A DNA stretch of 64,000 bases from an uncultured Bacteroidota bacterium (GTDB lineage Bacteria > Bacteroidota > Bacteroidia > B-17B0 > Aurantibacillaceae). This document shows, piece by piece, positions 9,810-17,366 of this stretch. The position numbers were made by a program, and so were the translations under genes. Numbering within the stretch: the stretch's first letter is position 1; each line of letters begins with the position of its first letter. Under the pieces are notes generated by a model. It had not been told where the DNA came from. It saw nothing but the letters and a program-made list of their open reading frames with translations, and searched no databases. The DNA lies in NCBI GenBank assembly GCA_903893815.1, contig CAITNS010000030.1, positions 1-64,000 on the forward strand, given 5' to 3'.

Positions 9810-9817
9810 CAAAATTA
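9810..9817 (-). promoter_or_regulatory. Probable -7 element for the AhpC-type peroxiredoxin
   Basis: TAATTTTG on the minus strand fits TAnnTTTG and ends 35 bases before the ATG at 9774. No clear TTTG is present at the -33 position, so only half of the consensus is met. Confidence 0.5.
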
Positions 9818-9908
9818 TCATTTACTTTGTTTAAACAGTTCTAAATTAAGATTGTTTAACTAACAATTAATAACCAGTTTACCACAGGTAAGCACAAAAA
9901 CAAAATAT

Positions 9909-10379
9909 ATGGCAATTACAGTAGGACAAGCAGCTCCAGATTTTAAACTATTTAATACCGAAAAAAAAGAGATTTCTTTGTCAGATTACAAAGGAAAAAA
10001 TTTAGTTATTTTATTTTTCCCTCTAGCATTTACAGGTGTGTGTACAGCTGAGTTATGTAACATTAGAGATAATTATAACATTTACACATCCTTAAATGCT
10101 GAAGTAGTAGGCATTTCGATTGACTCATTATTTAGCTTAGGTAAATTTAAAGCTGAACAAAGCTATAACTTCGATTTACTATCGGATTTTAATAAAACAA
10201 CCGCTGAAGCCTATGATTCGTTATACAAAACATTTGGTTTTGGAATGATTGGCGTTACTATGCGTTCTGCTTTTGTTATTGATAAAAACGGTACTATTCA
10301 ATATGCTGAAATTTTAGAAGATGCTGGTAAGCAGCCAAATTATGATGCGATTAAGGCTTGTTTGGAAGGATTGAATTAA
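9909..10379 (+). CDS. Peroxiredoxin, BCP/AhpE-like
   Basis: Second thioredoxin-fold peroxidase, 156 residues. The peroxidatic cysteine C45 lies in FFPLAFTGVCTAELC, and C50 five residues later matches the intramolecular resolving cysteine of BCP-type atypical 2-Cys enzymes. The PLAFTG wording also recalls AhpE. The fold core ends with GTIQYAEILEDAGKQPNYD. It is divergent from the AhpC-type gene, so the pair may form one oxidative-stress locus. No OxyR-like regulator is nearby. Confidence 0.92.
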   Translation: MAITVGQAAPDFKLFNTEKKEISLSDYKGKNLVILFFPLAFTGVCTAELCNIRDNYNIYTSLNAEVVGISIDSLFSLGKFKAEQSYNFDLLSDFNKTTAEAYDSLYKTFGFGMIGVTMRSAFVIDKNGTIQYAEILEDAGKQPNYDAIKACLEGLN

Positions 10380-10383
10380 AATC

Positions 10384-10501
10384 ATAGAACGCTGATGACG
10401 CTGATTTAATATGATCAGATATGATTTTTATGATTTCGCTTAAAATAAACCTTTTAAAATAATATCTTACAATATCATAACCATCTGCGTTTATCTGCGT
10501 G
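10384..10501. repeat. Imperfect inverted repeat of the 'ATCTGCGT' family
   Basis: The spacer before rnhB is bracketed by ACGCTGATGACGCTGAT (10389-10405) and ATCTGCGTTTATCTGCGT (10483-10500), near-reverse complements of each other. Each arm is itself a tandem doublet. The wording recalls interspersed intergenic repeats seen in many Bacteroidota. A related arm occurs at 13784-13808. Confidence 0.6.
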
Positions 10502-10516
10502 CCATTAATTAAAAAG

Positions 10517-11116
10517 ATGCTCAAATCTTACTTTGATAAAAATTTAATTGAAGCAGGTTGCGACGAAGCAGGTCGTGGTTGTTTGGCTGGCCCTGTTTAT
10601 GCTGCTTCTGTTATCTTGCCTAAGAATTATAAAAATAAATGGTTAGATGATAGCAAAAAATTAAGTGATAAAGATAGGTATGAACTCCGTCCTGAAATAG
10701 AGGAAAAAGCGCTCACTTGGGCTGTTGGTGTAGTTGATAATGTAGAAATTGATAAGATTAATATTTTAAAAGCTTCTTTTTTGGCCATGCACCGAGCTAT
10801 TGATCTGTTAAAACAAAAACCTGAGTTGCTATTGATTGACGGAAACCGATTTACACCTTACAAAAACATCAATCATCAATGTATTATTAAAGGAGATGCA
10901 AAATTTTTAAGTATTGCCGCGGCAAGTATTTTAGCTAAAACCTATCGAGATGATTTTATGAAAGAAGCAGATTTAAAACATCCTGAATATAGTTGGGCTC
11001 AAAATATGGGCTATCCTACTAAAAAACATCGTGAAGCAATAAGACAATTTGGAACAACCTCTTTACATAGACTAACGTTTCAATTATTGCCTAAACAATT
11101 AACTTTAGAATTATAA
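10517..11116 (+). CDS. rnhB: Ribonuclease HII
   Basis: Removes RNA primers and misincorporated ribonucleotides from DNA. The catalytic DEAGRG motif occurs at residues 16-21, and further conserved segments are [14 protein letters not shown] and [10 protein letters not shown] use the ATG at 10517 (199 residues). A GTG at 10499 would add six residues, but it lies inside the repeat arm ending at 10500 and is less credible. The C-terminal [18 protein letters not shown] matches the family. It is monocistronic, preceded by a repeat and followed by a convergent gene. Confidence 0.95.
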   Translation: MLKSYFDKNLIEAGCDEAGRGCLAGPVYAASVILPKNYKNKWLDDSKKLSDKDRYELRPEIEEKALTWAVGVVDNVEIDKINILKASFLAMHRAIDLLKQKPELLLIDGNRFTPYKNINHQCIIKGDAKFLSIAAASILAKTYRDDFMKEADLKHPEYSWAQNMGYPTKKHREAIRQFGTTSLHRLTFQLLPKQLTLEL

Positions 11117-11151
11117 TTTAAAAACATTTGCTTCTATATTTGGGTAAGAAT

Positions 11152-11349
11152 TTATCTTGGCGGTATTTCGTCTTGGCTATATTGATATCCATCTTGATCT
11201 TGTCCAATTGGAGTGTGACGATCGGTTAAGCCCTTACATGGAGCGCATCGATCATACTTAGCGTCGTGCCATTGCCCACATTCGTAACATCTTTTGTATC
11301 CTTGTGGTGAAACGTAATCTTTTTTATTGCTATCTTTTTGGTAACCCAT
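11152..11349 (-). CDS. Small four-cysteine protein, zinc-ribbon-like
   Basis: A 65-residue hydrophilic protein I do not recognise. Two CxxC pairs (CYEC at residues 21-24, CAPC at 35-38) separated by ten residues look like a small zinc knuckle, and the C-terminus is acidic and Gln/Tyr-rich. The ATG lies 3 bases downstream of the stop of the T9SS protein gene, so the two may be co-transcribed. No signal peptide is present, so it should be cytoplasmic. A chance ORF is possible, but the tight spacing and ordered cysteines argue for a gene. Confidence 0.6.
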   Translation of the reverse strand: MGYQKDSNKKDYVSPQGYKRCYECGQWHDAKYDRCAPCKGLTDRHTPIGQDQDGYQYSQDEIPPR

Positions 11350-11352
11350 AAC

Positions 11353-13041
11353 TTATTCTATTGCAATTATTTTTTGACTCACAGCATGGTTCTTCTCTTT
11401 TCCAATTAGAGTGTAAAGACCTTGAGGCAATTCATTAATAGTTGTTGTGAAATTATTCTCAGAGTTCAGTTGAAAAATTTTAATAGTTTGCCCTAAGCTA
11501 TTTATCAATTGATAAGAACCTTCACTCGATGTTTTAATAGTTACAACGCCATTATTAGGGTTAGGAAAAACTATTAAAGAATTGTTTTTTGAAAGTTCTT
11601 CAACCCCTATTACTGTATTCCCAAGTTTTAAAATAAATGCGTCTGTATTACCTGGTTGAGGAGCCATAGTAAAAGTGCTTGTACCCATATCAAAATCACA
11701 TAGGCCAGAATAAGCTCCCACAATATAAATGTTACCCGTTGCATCATTAACCATTTCACATTTCGAGTCAAAATATATGAAACCGTTACCAAAGCTACCA
11801 GCCCAAACACAATTGCCAATATTATCATATTTTGAAATAAAAATATCACTTACACTACTATTACTACCAGCTGTTGAAATCAATACATTAATCCAACCGA
11901 CAGAAATTGTTCCATTAAACTGCCCCATTACGTAGGTATTACCAGCGGCATCAATATTTACAGAGACCCCCGAAGTATGAGAACCATTAACATATCCTCC
12001 CATTTGCCGGCCACCGATATAATTGCCATTTATATCATATTTTACCAAAAAAGCTGAGATTGAAAAAAGAGGTGTAGATAAGCCATTGGTTGCAGATACT
12101 CCATCAAAACCTACTGTACCCTCAAAACTACCAGTGATGTATATAGTATTATTATCAATAATCATTGAATGTACATCATAAACAGTCCCACCTATTGAAT
12201 TCTTTGCCCAAACAAAATTACCTGAAGCGTCTAAATTTAAAAGAAACAATCTTTTGTCGCTAGAAAACACATCTCCCAATGTATAAGTTGTAGAACTAGG
12301 ATTAAAATCTACCACGTTTCCAAATTCACCTGTAACAAAAACATTACCTGTTGGGCCAACCGCTATAGATGTAGCATTGCAATGCTTGTTGCTACCAACG
12401 GATACTGAATATATATTTACACTACCAATACTTTTTACCCAGATAAAATCGCCATTATTGTCCAATTTTAAAATAAAAGCATCACTTATAGAAATACCTT
12501 TTGCTCTAATTGTATCTATACCTGAACCTGAGTTAAAATCAACTAAACCACTAAATTGTCCACATAATAAAATATTACCTATTACATCTATTGTGAAATG
12601 TGGATTAAAACCTAAAGGGCCAATATATTTCGCCCAAACTATGCTCCCTGAAGACGATAATTTTGTAATAGAATCACGATATGCTAAATAAACATTACCA
12701 GATGCATCTGTTTTTATTGAGGGTAGATTATTATAGAAATAGCCTGGATATAATTTTTTTGCCCACAAAAACCCACCTGATGCATTTAATTTAGAAACGT
12801 AGACATGCCCATACGGACTTGATAAATTATAAGTACCAACTCCAGGGTCAAAGTCTGTTACCCCAGAAAAATGACCCGTGGTATAAATATTACCGGAATT
12901 ATCAACGGCAATTGAATTTCCACTAGTACTTGAGGTGTTTATATTTGGGCTACCCAAATTTTTTGCCCAATCAAATGTAGGGTTTTGCGCATTGATGAAA
13001 ATCGAAAAAAATAAAATAATTGAAAAGTAAAATAATTTCAT
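11353..13041 (-). CDS. T9SS-secreted protein with SBBP-like propeller repeats
   Basis: Extracellular or surface protein of unknown role. I start at ATG 13041 (562 residues), which opens directly into a signal peptide (MKLFYFSIILFFSIFINAQ). The longer frame to 13149 would overlap the divergent gene at 13136. The body holds repeated blades such as GNSIAVDNSGNIYTTGHFSG and VTGEFGNVVDFNP, each pairing 'FxWAK..G' with 'GNxYvxGxFxG', as in SBBP/beta-propeller repeats. The last 80 residues (IVFPNPNNGVVTIKTS, then QGLYTLIG) are a type A T9SS sorting domain. Confidence 0.88.
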   Translation of the reverse strand: MKLFYFSIILFFSIFINAQNPTFDWAKNLGSPNINTSSTSGNSIAVDNSGNIYTTGHFSGVTDFDPGVGTYNLSSPYGHVYVSKLNASGGFLWAKKLYPGYFYNNLPSIKTDASGNVYLAYRDSITKLSSSGSIVWAKYIGPLGFNPHFTIDVIGNILLCGQFSGLVDFNSGSGIDTIRAKGISISDAFILKLDNNGDFIWVKSIGSVNIYSVSVGSNKHCNATSIAVGPTGNVFVTGEFGNVVDFNPSSTTYTLGDVFSSDKRLFLLNLDASGNFVWAKNSIGGTVYDVHSMIIDNNTIYITGSFEGTVGFDGVSATNGLSTPLFSISAFLVKYDINGNYIGGRQMGGYVNGSHTSGVSVNIDAAGNTYVMGQFNGTISVGWINVLISTAGSNSSVSDIFISKYDNIGNCVWAGSFGNGFIYFDSKCEMVNDATGNIYIVGAYSGLCDFDMGTSTFTMAPQPGNTDAFILKLGNTVIGVEELSKNNSLIVFPNPNNGVVTIKTSSEGSYQLINSLGQTIKIFQLNSENNFTTTINELPQGLYTLIGKEKNHAVSQKIIAIE

Positions 13042-13066
13042 GTTGCTATTCAAATTTTGGTTCAAA

Positions 13067-13074
13067 CAAATATA
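13067..13074 (-). promoter_or_regulatory. -7 element for the SBBP-like T9SS gene
   Basis: TATATTTG on the minus strand is a full TAnnTTTG match ending 25 bases before the ATG at 13041. It supports that start over the longer frame, because the -7 box would lie inside the longer coding region. No -33 TTTG is evident. Confidence 0.5.
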
Positions 13075-13135
13075 CTGGAATTTAATAAACTCTTCGCTAA
13101 ATATTTTTTCCGTTCTTTGTCTTAAATAAAACCAA

Positions 13136-13777
13136 ATGGAATTCATCACTAAAGAACTCAGTGATTATTGTGAGAGCAATACATCTCCTGAAACAGATAT
13201 ATTAGCGCAGCTAAATAGAGAAACGCATTTAAAAGCGGTTTCTCCGCGTATGCTAAGCGGGCATTTGCAGGGGCGTTTTTTAAGTTTTATCTCTAAATTA
13301 ATACAACCTAAATTAATTATTGAGATTGGTACTTACACCGGCTATTCGGCATTATGTTTAGCAGAAGGATTAGCAGAGAATGGAAAACTAATCAGTATTG
13401 ATGTGAATGAGGAAACGTCTGCTTTCGCCAAATTGTTTATCGAAAAAACAGAATACGCAAACAAAATAGATTTGGTACTAGCTGATGCTAAAAATTACAT
13501 TCCAACCATTAAAGAGTCAATAGATTTAGTATTTATTGATGCCGACAAAAAAAATTACCTCAACTATTATCATTTAGTGATTGATAAATTAAATAAAGGT
13601 GGATTAATTATTGCCGACAATGTTTTATGGAGCGGCAAAATAACCATGCCCGAAAGTACTATGGACAAAGAAACTATAGCACTTCATCAGTTCAATCAAT
13701 TTGTGCAACAAGATAATAGAGTTGAAAATATGTTGTTGCCGATAAGAGATGGATTAATGGTGGTTAGGAAGAAATGA
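13136..13777 (+). CDS. Class I SAM-dependent O-methyltransferase (Methyltransf_3 family)
   Basis: Predicted metal-dependent catechol-type O-methyltransferase, 213 residues. Motif I is IEIGTYTGYSALCLAEGL, followed by the acidic ribose-binding strand LISIDVN. DLVFIDADKKNYLNYY carries the conserved Asp/Lys metal and substrate residues, and LIIADNVLWSGK follows. The family is related to caffeoyl-CoA and catechol methyltransferases, but the bacterial substrate cannot be read from sequence. It is divergent from the T9SS gene with a 94-base spacer. Confidence 0.92.
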   Translation: MEFITKELSDYCESNTSPETDILAQLNRETHLKAVSPRMLSGHLQGRFLSFISKLIQPKLIIEIGTYTGYSALCLAEGLAENGKLISIDVNEETSAFAKLFIEKTEYANKIDLVLADAKNYIPTIKESIDLVFIDADKKNYLNYYHLVIDKLNKGGLIIADNVLWSGKITMPESTMDKETIALHQFNQFVQQDNRVENMLLPIRDGLMVVRKK

Positions 13778-13783
13778 GTGTCC

Positions 13784-13808
13784 CGCAGATCTCGCAGATT
13801 TTCGCTGA
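13784..13808. repeat. Single arm of a 'CGCAGAT' intergenic repeat
   Basis: CGCAGATCTCGCAGATTTTCGCTGA starts six bases after the methyltransferase stop codon and contains the CGCAGAT unit twice. It resembles the arms at 10389-10405 and 10483-10500 in reverse orientation. No second arm is present here. Confidence 0.5.
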
Positions 13809-13880
13809 CAAAAAACAAAAAAATAATCGCCAAATTTGTTTTACATTAGTTTTCTATTAAAAAAACAATCATTTAGATAT

Positions 13881-15194
13881 ATGAAATCATTTTTTTCTTT
13901 TTTATTACTCTTTATCTTTTCTCTGTCTTTAAAGGCCCAAACCAACGAAGAACTATCTGTTTCATTTATTCAAAAACTAGAGCGTCAGCAGTTTGATAGT
14001 TGTTTTGCTATGTTTGACACAAGCATGGCCAATAAATTTAATGCAGGCATGTTAGAAGGTATGTGGGGGCAAATACCAAAATATATGGGCGAATACAAGG
14101 GTTATTCTACCATTGAATCTAGTAAAAAAGATTCTATGGATATAGTGGCCGTTAGATGTGAATTTGCAAAAACAAAAATGGATTTGCAATTTGCATACAA
14201 CGACGCTCAAAAAATAATGGGCATGTACTTTGTGCCGCCAAAAAGTAAAAATGCTTATGTAACTCCTGAGTATGCTCAGCAAAATAAATATTACGAAACT
14301 AAAATTGCTGTAAAAACAGGAACTATGTCGTTACCAGGAGCATTATGTGTTCCAAACAATACTAAAAATCCGCCAGTGGTAATTTTGTTAGCTGGCTCTG
14401 GACCAAATGATAAAGATGAATCTCTTGGTCCAAATAAAGCATTAAAGGATTTAGCCATTGGATTAGCTTCAAACGGCGTAGCAACCTACAGATACGACAA
14501 ACGCACCTTGGTGTATGGTAAGGACATGAAAAATGTTGATTTGAATTCGGAAGTAATTGAAGATGCTATTAGTGCGGCTGCGATGCTAAAAAAGAATCCC
14601 GATTTTAAAAATTCTAAAGTTTATATTGTTGGGCATAGCCTTGGCGCTATGTGCGCACCATTAATTGCAAGTAAATCAAAACAAATAAACGGTATTATAT
14701 TATTAGCCGGAAATGCCAGGCCATTAGAAGATGTTGTATTAGATCAGTATAATTACATATTTGGTCTTGATAGTTTGGATGCGGAAGAAAAAAAAGAAAT
14801 TGCTGACTACACTATTAAAATGAAAACAGTAAAAAATCCGAAGGCATTAAAAACAGCTAAGGCCGACGATTTACCGCTAAATTTAGAATCGCATTACTGG
14901 CAATCCTTAGTTAAATACAATCAGGTGCAAGTAGCTAAAAAAATAAAACAACCCATTTTAGTTTTACAAGGCGAAAGAGATTATCAAGTAACTATGACTG
15001 ATTATAATTTATGGAAACAACATTTAAGTAGCAATCCAAAAAATCAATTCATCTCCTACCCTAACTTAAATCATCTGTTTATAAACGGTGCAGGAAAATC
15101 GATGCCAAGCGAATATGATAAGCAAGGCAATGTGGAGGAAAAGGTGATTTTAGATATTGCCACTTGGATTAAGGAAAAAACCTCTTCAAAATAA
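13881..15194 (+). CDS. Secreted alpha/beta hydrolase with N-terminal DUF3887-like domain
   Basis: Predicted periplasmic or exported serine hydrolase, 437 residues from ATG 13881. This start opens a signal peptide (MKSFFSFLLLFIFSLSLKAQ); the frame extends to 13836 without a better start. Residues about 22-115 look like a DUF3887 domain (SFIQKLERQQFDSCFAMFD). The hydrolase has an oxyanion segment LLAGSGPNDKDES, nucleophile elbow GHSLG, acid in QGERDYQV and histidine in NLNHLF, so the triad is complete. Similar Bacteroidota proteins are annotated as dienelactone hydrolase-like or S9-like. The substrate is unknown. Confidence 0.88.
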   Translation: MKSFFSFLLLFIFSLSLKAQTNEELSVSFIQKLERQQFDSCFAMFDTSMANKFNAGMLEGMWGQIPKYMGEYKGYSTIESSKKDSMDIVAVRCEFAKTKMDLQFAYNDAQKIMGMYFVPPKSKNAYVTPEYAQQNKYYETKIAVKTGTMSLPGALCVPNNTKNPPVVILLAGSGPNDKDESLGPNKALKDLAIGLASNGVATYRYDKRTLVYGKDMKNVDLNSEVIEDAISAAAMLKKNPDFKNSKVYIVGHSLGAMCAPLIASKSKQINGIILLAGNARPLEDVVLDQYNYIFGLDSLDAEEKKEIADYTIKMKTVKNPKALKTAKADDLPLNLESHYWQSLVKYNQVQVAKKIKQPILVLQGERDYQVTMTDYNLWKQHLSSNPKNQFISYPNLNHLFINGAGKSMPSEYDKQGNVEEKVILDIATWIKEKTSSK

Positions 15195-15424
15195 ATTATT
15201 GTATTTTATTGATTTTCATTATGTTAAAATTATTTTTAGAATAATTATTGTTCTACTGTAACTTTTAAAAGATCTGGTGCGTCCTACGTATAAAATCTGC
15301 AGAAAAGATTATTTATAATTAAACACCATAAAAAATGAACTATCCATTTTTCAAAACAGCAAAATTTAAAAATGATAAAATGGATAAAACATGTTACAAT
15401 TTAAAAATCAATAAAACGCTCAAC

Positions 15425-16858
15425 ATGAAACCCATATTACTATCCTCTCTGTTTTTAATTAGTTCGTTAACTATTAAAGCACAAACCTCTCAAGTAAGAG
15501 AAACATCTCCCTTCAAAAAAATAGAAGTATCAGGCGCAGCCAATGTTGTATTTACACAAAGTGATACGTTAAACTTAAAAGTGGTTGCTGATGAAAAAGA
15601 AATCAATAACATCTTTACTACTTTCGAAAACGAAACTTTAGTGATAAAAGCAAAAGGGAGTTTTACTCATTCATATAAAATATATGTTAGTGGCAATAGC
15701 TTAAATCAAATCACTAGCAGTGGCGCTTCCAAATTTAATTCTACTAACCCTATCACATCTGATAGTTTATCCATTGATGTGTCTGGCGCTAGTGATGTGA
15801 TTTTAAAAGTTAACACAAAAGTGATTGATGTGATGTTAAGTGGCGCGTCTGGTGTTAATTTAGAAGGAAACACACAAACTTTATATAGTACTGTGAGCGG
15901 TGCTTCAGCCTTAAAAGCCTATAAACTCAGTACAGCAATAACCAATGTTACAGCATCTGGTGCTTCATCAGCCAAAGTGTTTGCTAACAATAAAATAAAT
16001 GCCAATGCCACGGGTTCAAGTACTATTAAATTTAAAGGTGAGCCTAAAGAAGTAAGTGCCGAAGCATCAAGCTCTTCATCTATTGCCAAAGTTGTGGGCG
16101 ATGATGTTGCTAAAAAAGCGGGCGATAAAAAAGATTCGACCACTATTAATTTTAGAAATAAAAAATATGTGATTATTAATAAAGACAAAAATTCTGATAC
16201 TAATGTTCCTTCAAAAGATAATGATGATGATTTTCACCATTGGTCGGGATTTGGCATCGGTGTTAATGGATGGCTGTCTAATGGCAATACCTCAATACCA
16301 AAAGGGCAAGAATATATGAAATTGAACTATGGCAAGTCATTAAACTTTCAATTAAATCCTTTCGAAAAAGATTTTCACCTTTATAAAAATTACATCAATT
16401 TGGTTGTGGGTTTAGGATTTGAATGGAATCAATATGAATTTAGCAACAAAACAAAATTAAATCCAGATAGTAGTTATACATACGGCGTGATTGATTCTAC
16501 AAATACTTTCAGCTACAAAAAAAATAGACTAAAAAGTACTTTTATAAATGTGCCCGTATTATTAGAATTAAACACTAACAAAGATCCAGACAAATCATTT
16601 CATTTAGCTTTTGGTGTCATTGGAGGATATAAATTAGGCTCTCGTACTCGCCAAATTATTGAGCAAAACGGAGAGACTATAAAATCAATTAAAAAAGATG
16701 ATTATAACTTAAATCCATTTCGTGTAAATGCCCACGCTAGTGTTGGATACCGAGGAGTTACCATATTTGCAGATTACGCATTAACCCCTTTGTTTGAAAG
16801 CGGAAAAGGTCCGGAATTATACCCTTTTACCATCGGTGTAAAATTAATTTCATTTTAA
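15425..16858 (+). CDS. GIN-domain (DUF2807) protein with C-terminal outer-membrane barrel
   Basis: Secreted or outer-membrane protein of unknown function, 477 residues from ATG 15425 (signal peptide MKPILLSSLFLISSLTIKAQ). The open frame begins at 15335, but those 30 residues lack a signal character. The N-terminal GIN domain (FKKIEVSGAANVVFTQSD) forms a beta-helix with SGAS-type turns recurring about every 20 residues. A low-complexity charged linker follows. The C-terminal about 180 residues (from HHWSGFGIGVNGW to PFTIGVKLISF) resemble a PorT-like eight-stranded barrel. A terminator at 16917 follows. Confidence 0.85.
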   Translation: MKPILLSSLFLISSLTIKAQTSQVRETSPFKKIEVSGAANVVFTQSDTLNLKVVADEKEINNIFTTFENETLVIKAKGSFTHSYKIYVSGNSLNQITSSGASKFNSTNPITSDSLSIDVSGASDVILKVNTKVIDVMLSGASGVNLEGNTQTLYSTVSGASALKAYKLSTAITNVTASGASSAKVFANNKINANATGSSTIKFKGEPKEVSAEASSSSSIAKVVGDDVAKKAGDKKDSTTINFRNKKYVIINKDKNSDTNVPSKDNDDDFHHWSGFGIGVNGWLSNGNTSIPKGQEYMKLNYGKSLNFQLNPFEKDFHLYKNYINLVVGLGFEWNQYEFSNKTKLNPDSSYTYGVIDSTNTFSYKKNRLKSTFINVPVLLELNTNKDPDKSFHLAFGVIGGYKLGSRTRQIIEQNGETIKSIKKDDYNLNPFRVNAHASVGYRGVTIFADYALTPLFESGKGPELYPFTIGVKLISF

Positions 16859-16916
16859 AAGACCAATCATTACGAGCATTTTGATTAAACAACAATAAGC
16901 CGTTTCTCAAACAACC

Positions 16917-16950
16917 AAAACCCTTCTGATTGATAGCAGAAGGGTTTTTT
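16917..16950 (+). terminator. Intrinsic terminator after the GIN-domain gene
   Basis: AAAACCCTTCTG (16917-16928) pairs with CAGAAGGGTTTT (16937-16948) around an 8-base loop ATTGATAG, followed by a U-run to 16950. The loop and flanking CCTTCTG are repeated in the terminator at 17121, implying local duplication. Confidence 0.9.
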
Positions 16951-16982
16951 ACTTTTCAGTTAAATCGATTTTTGTCAAAAAC

Positions 16983-17014
16983 GCTACACTTATCAGTTAG
17001 ATGCGAGCACTTAT
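16983..17014 (+). promoter_or_regulatory. Paired CACTTAT repeats, unit A (LytTR-like operator)
   Basis: CACTTAT occurs at 16987-16993 and 17008-17014, exactly 21 bases apart (two helical turns). This is the geometry of LytTR-family operators. The first copy runs into TCAGTTAG, close to the published LytTR/AgrA-type half-site. A -7-like TACTTTTA begins 39 bases after the start of the second copy. Regulator identity is inferred. Confidence 0.45.
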
Positions 17015-17059
17015 TTATTTGCCATAAAAATGGATATCTATTGAGTTACTTTTACTCAG

Positions 17060-17157
17060 ATTTTAGTTCAATTTGCAAAACGAGCGATTTTTAATTATAG
17101 ACAAACAAACCCGAGAAACGAAAAAGCCCTTCTGATTGATAGCGGAAGGGCTTTTTA
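17060..17157 (+). ncRNA. Candidate small RNA, unit A
   Basis: A transcript of about 100 bases is predicted from a -7-like box TACTTTTA (17047-17054) downstream of the paired CACTTAT repeats and ending at the terminator at 17121-17156. No convincing ORF fits inside. It lies in a convergent gap where no protein-gene promoter is expected, and unit B repeats the layout with nearly identical spacing. The exact 5' end is a guess and transcription is unproven. Confidence 0.4.
17121..17156 (+). terminator. Intrinsic terminator of unit A
   Basis: AAAAAGCCCTTC (17121-17132) pairs with GAAGGGCTTTTT (17145-17156). Two more base pairs, T-G and G-C, close the loop ATTGATAG, which is identical to the loop of the terminator at 16917. 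A strong hairpin with U-run in the plus direction, with no protein gene directly upstream. Confidence 0.85.
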
Positions 17158-17176
17158 AATTTACACTAATCCCAAA

Positions 17177-17212
17177 AAACCTACCACTTATCAAATGAAA
17201 CCTACCACTTAT
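17177..17212 (+). promoter_or_regulatory. Paired 15-base direct repeats, unit B (LytTR-like operator)
   Basis: AAACCTACCACTTAT occurs exactly twice (17177-17191 and 17198-17212), again with a 21-base period and ending in the CACTTAT core shared with unit A. The second copy continues into TAGTTAG. A -7-like TAATTTTA begins 40 bases after the start of the second CACTTAT, matching unit A within one base. Confidence 0.5.
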
Positions 17213-17258
17213 TAGTTAGTGGTTTTTTATGGCAGGTTTAGGTATTAATTTTACACTA

Positions 17259-17346
17259 CGTTCTTTTTCATAGGTTTTGTTTAGTTTAAACCAAAAAAAT
17301 CAGGCTGCGGTGCTTTAAACGGGGATGGGCACAGCAGCCTTTTTTA
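17259..17346 (+). ncRNA. Candidate small RNA, unit B
   Basis: A transcript of about 85-90 bases is predicted between the -7-like box TAATTTTA (17246-17253) and the terminator at 17302-17345. The 5' part contains TTTAGTTTAAACCAAA, then the GC-rich hairpin. No ORF of note. The sequence outside the terminator is not similar to unit A, so if both are transcribed they would be co-regulated but have different targets. Confidence 0.4.
17302..17345. terminator. Bidirectional terminator before asd
   Basis: AGGCTGC (17302-17308) pairs with GCAGCCT (17334-17340), and an inner GTGC pairs with GCAC. A U-run follows on the plus strand, and a run of seven T follows on the minus strand read from asd. It can end both unit B and asd transcripts. 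Confidence 0.85.
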
Positions 17347-17366
17347 TGCCCAAAAATTTGGGATTT

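Noticed and set aside
10499-10516. GTG start extending RNase HII by six residues
   Set aside because: The GTG lies in the intergenic repeat arm, and the ATG at 10517 gives the usual family N-terminus.
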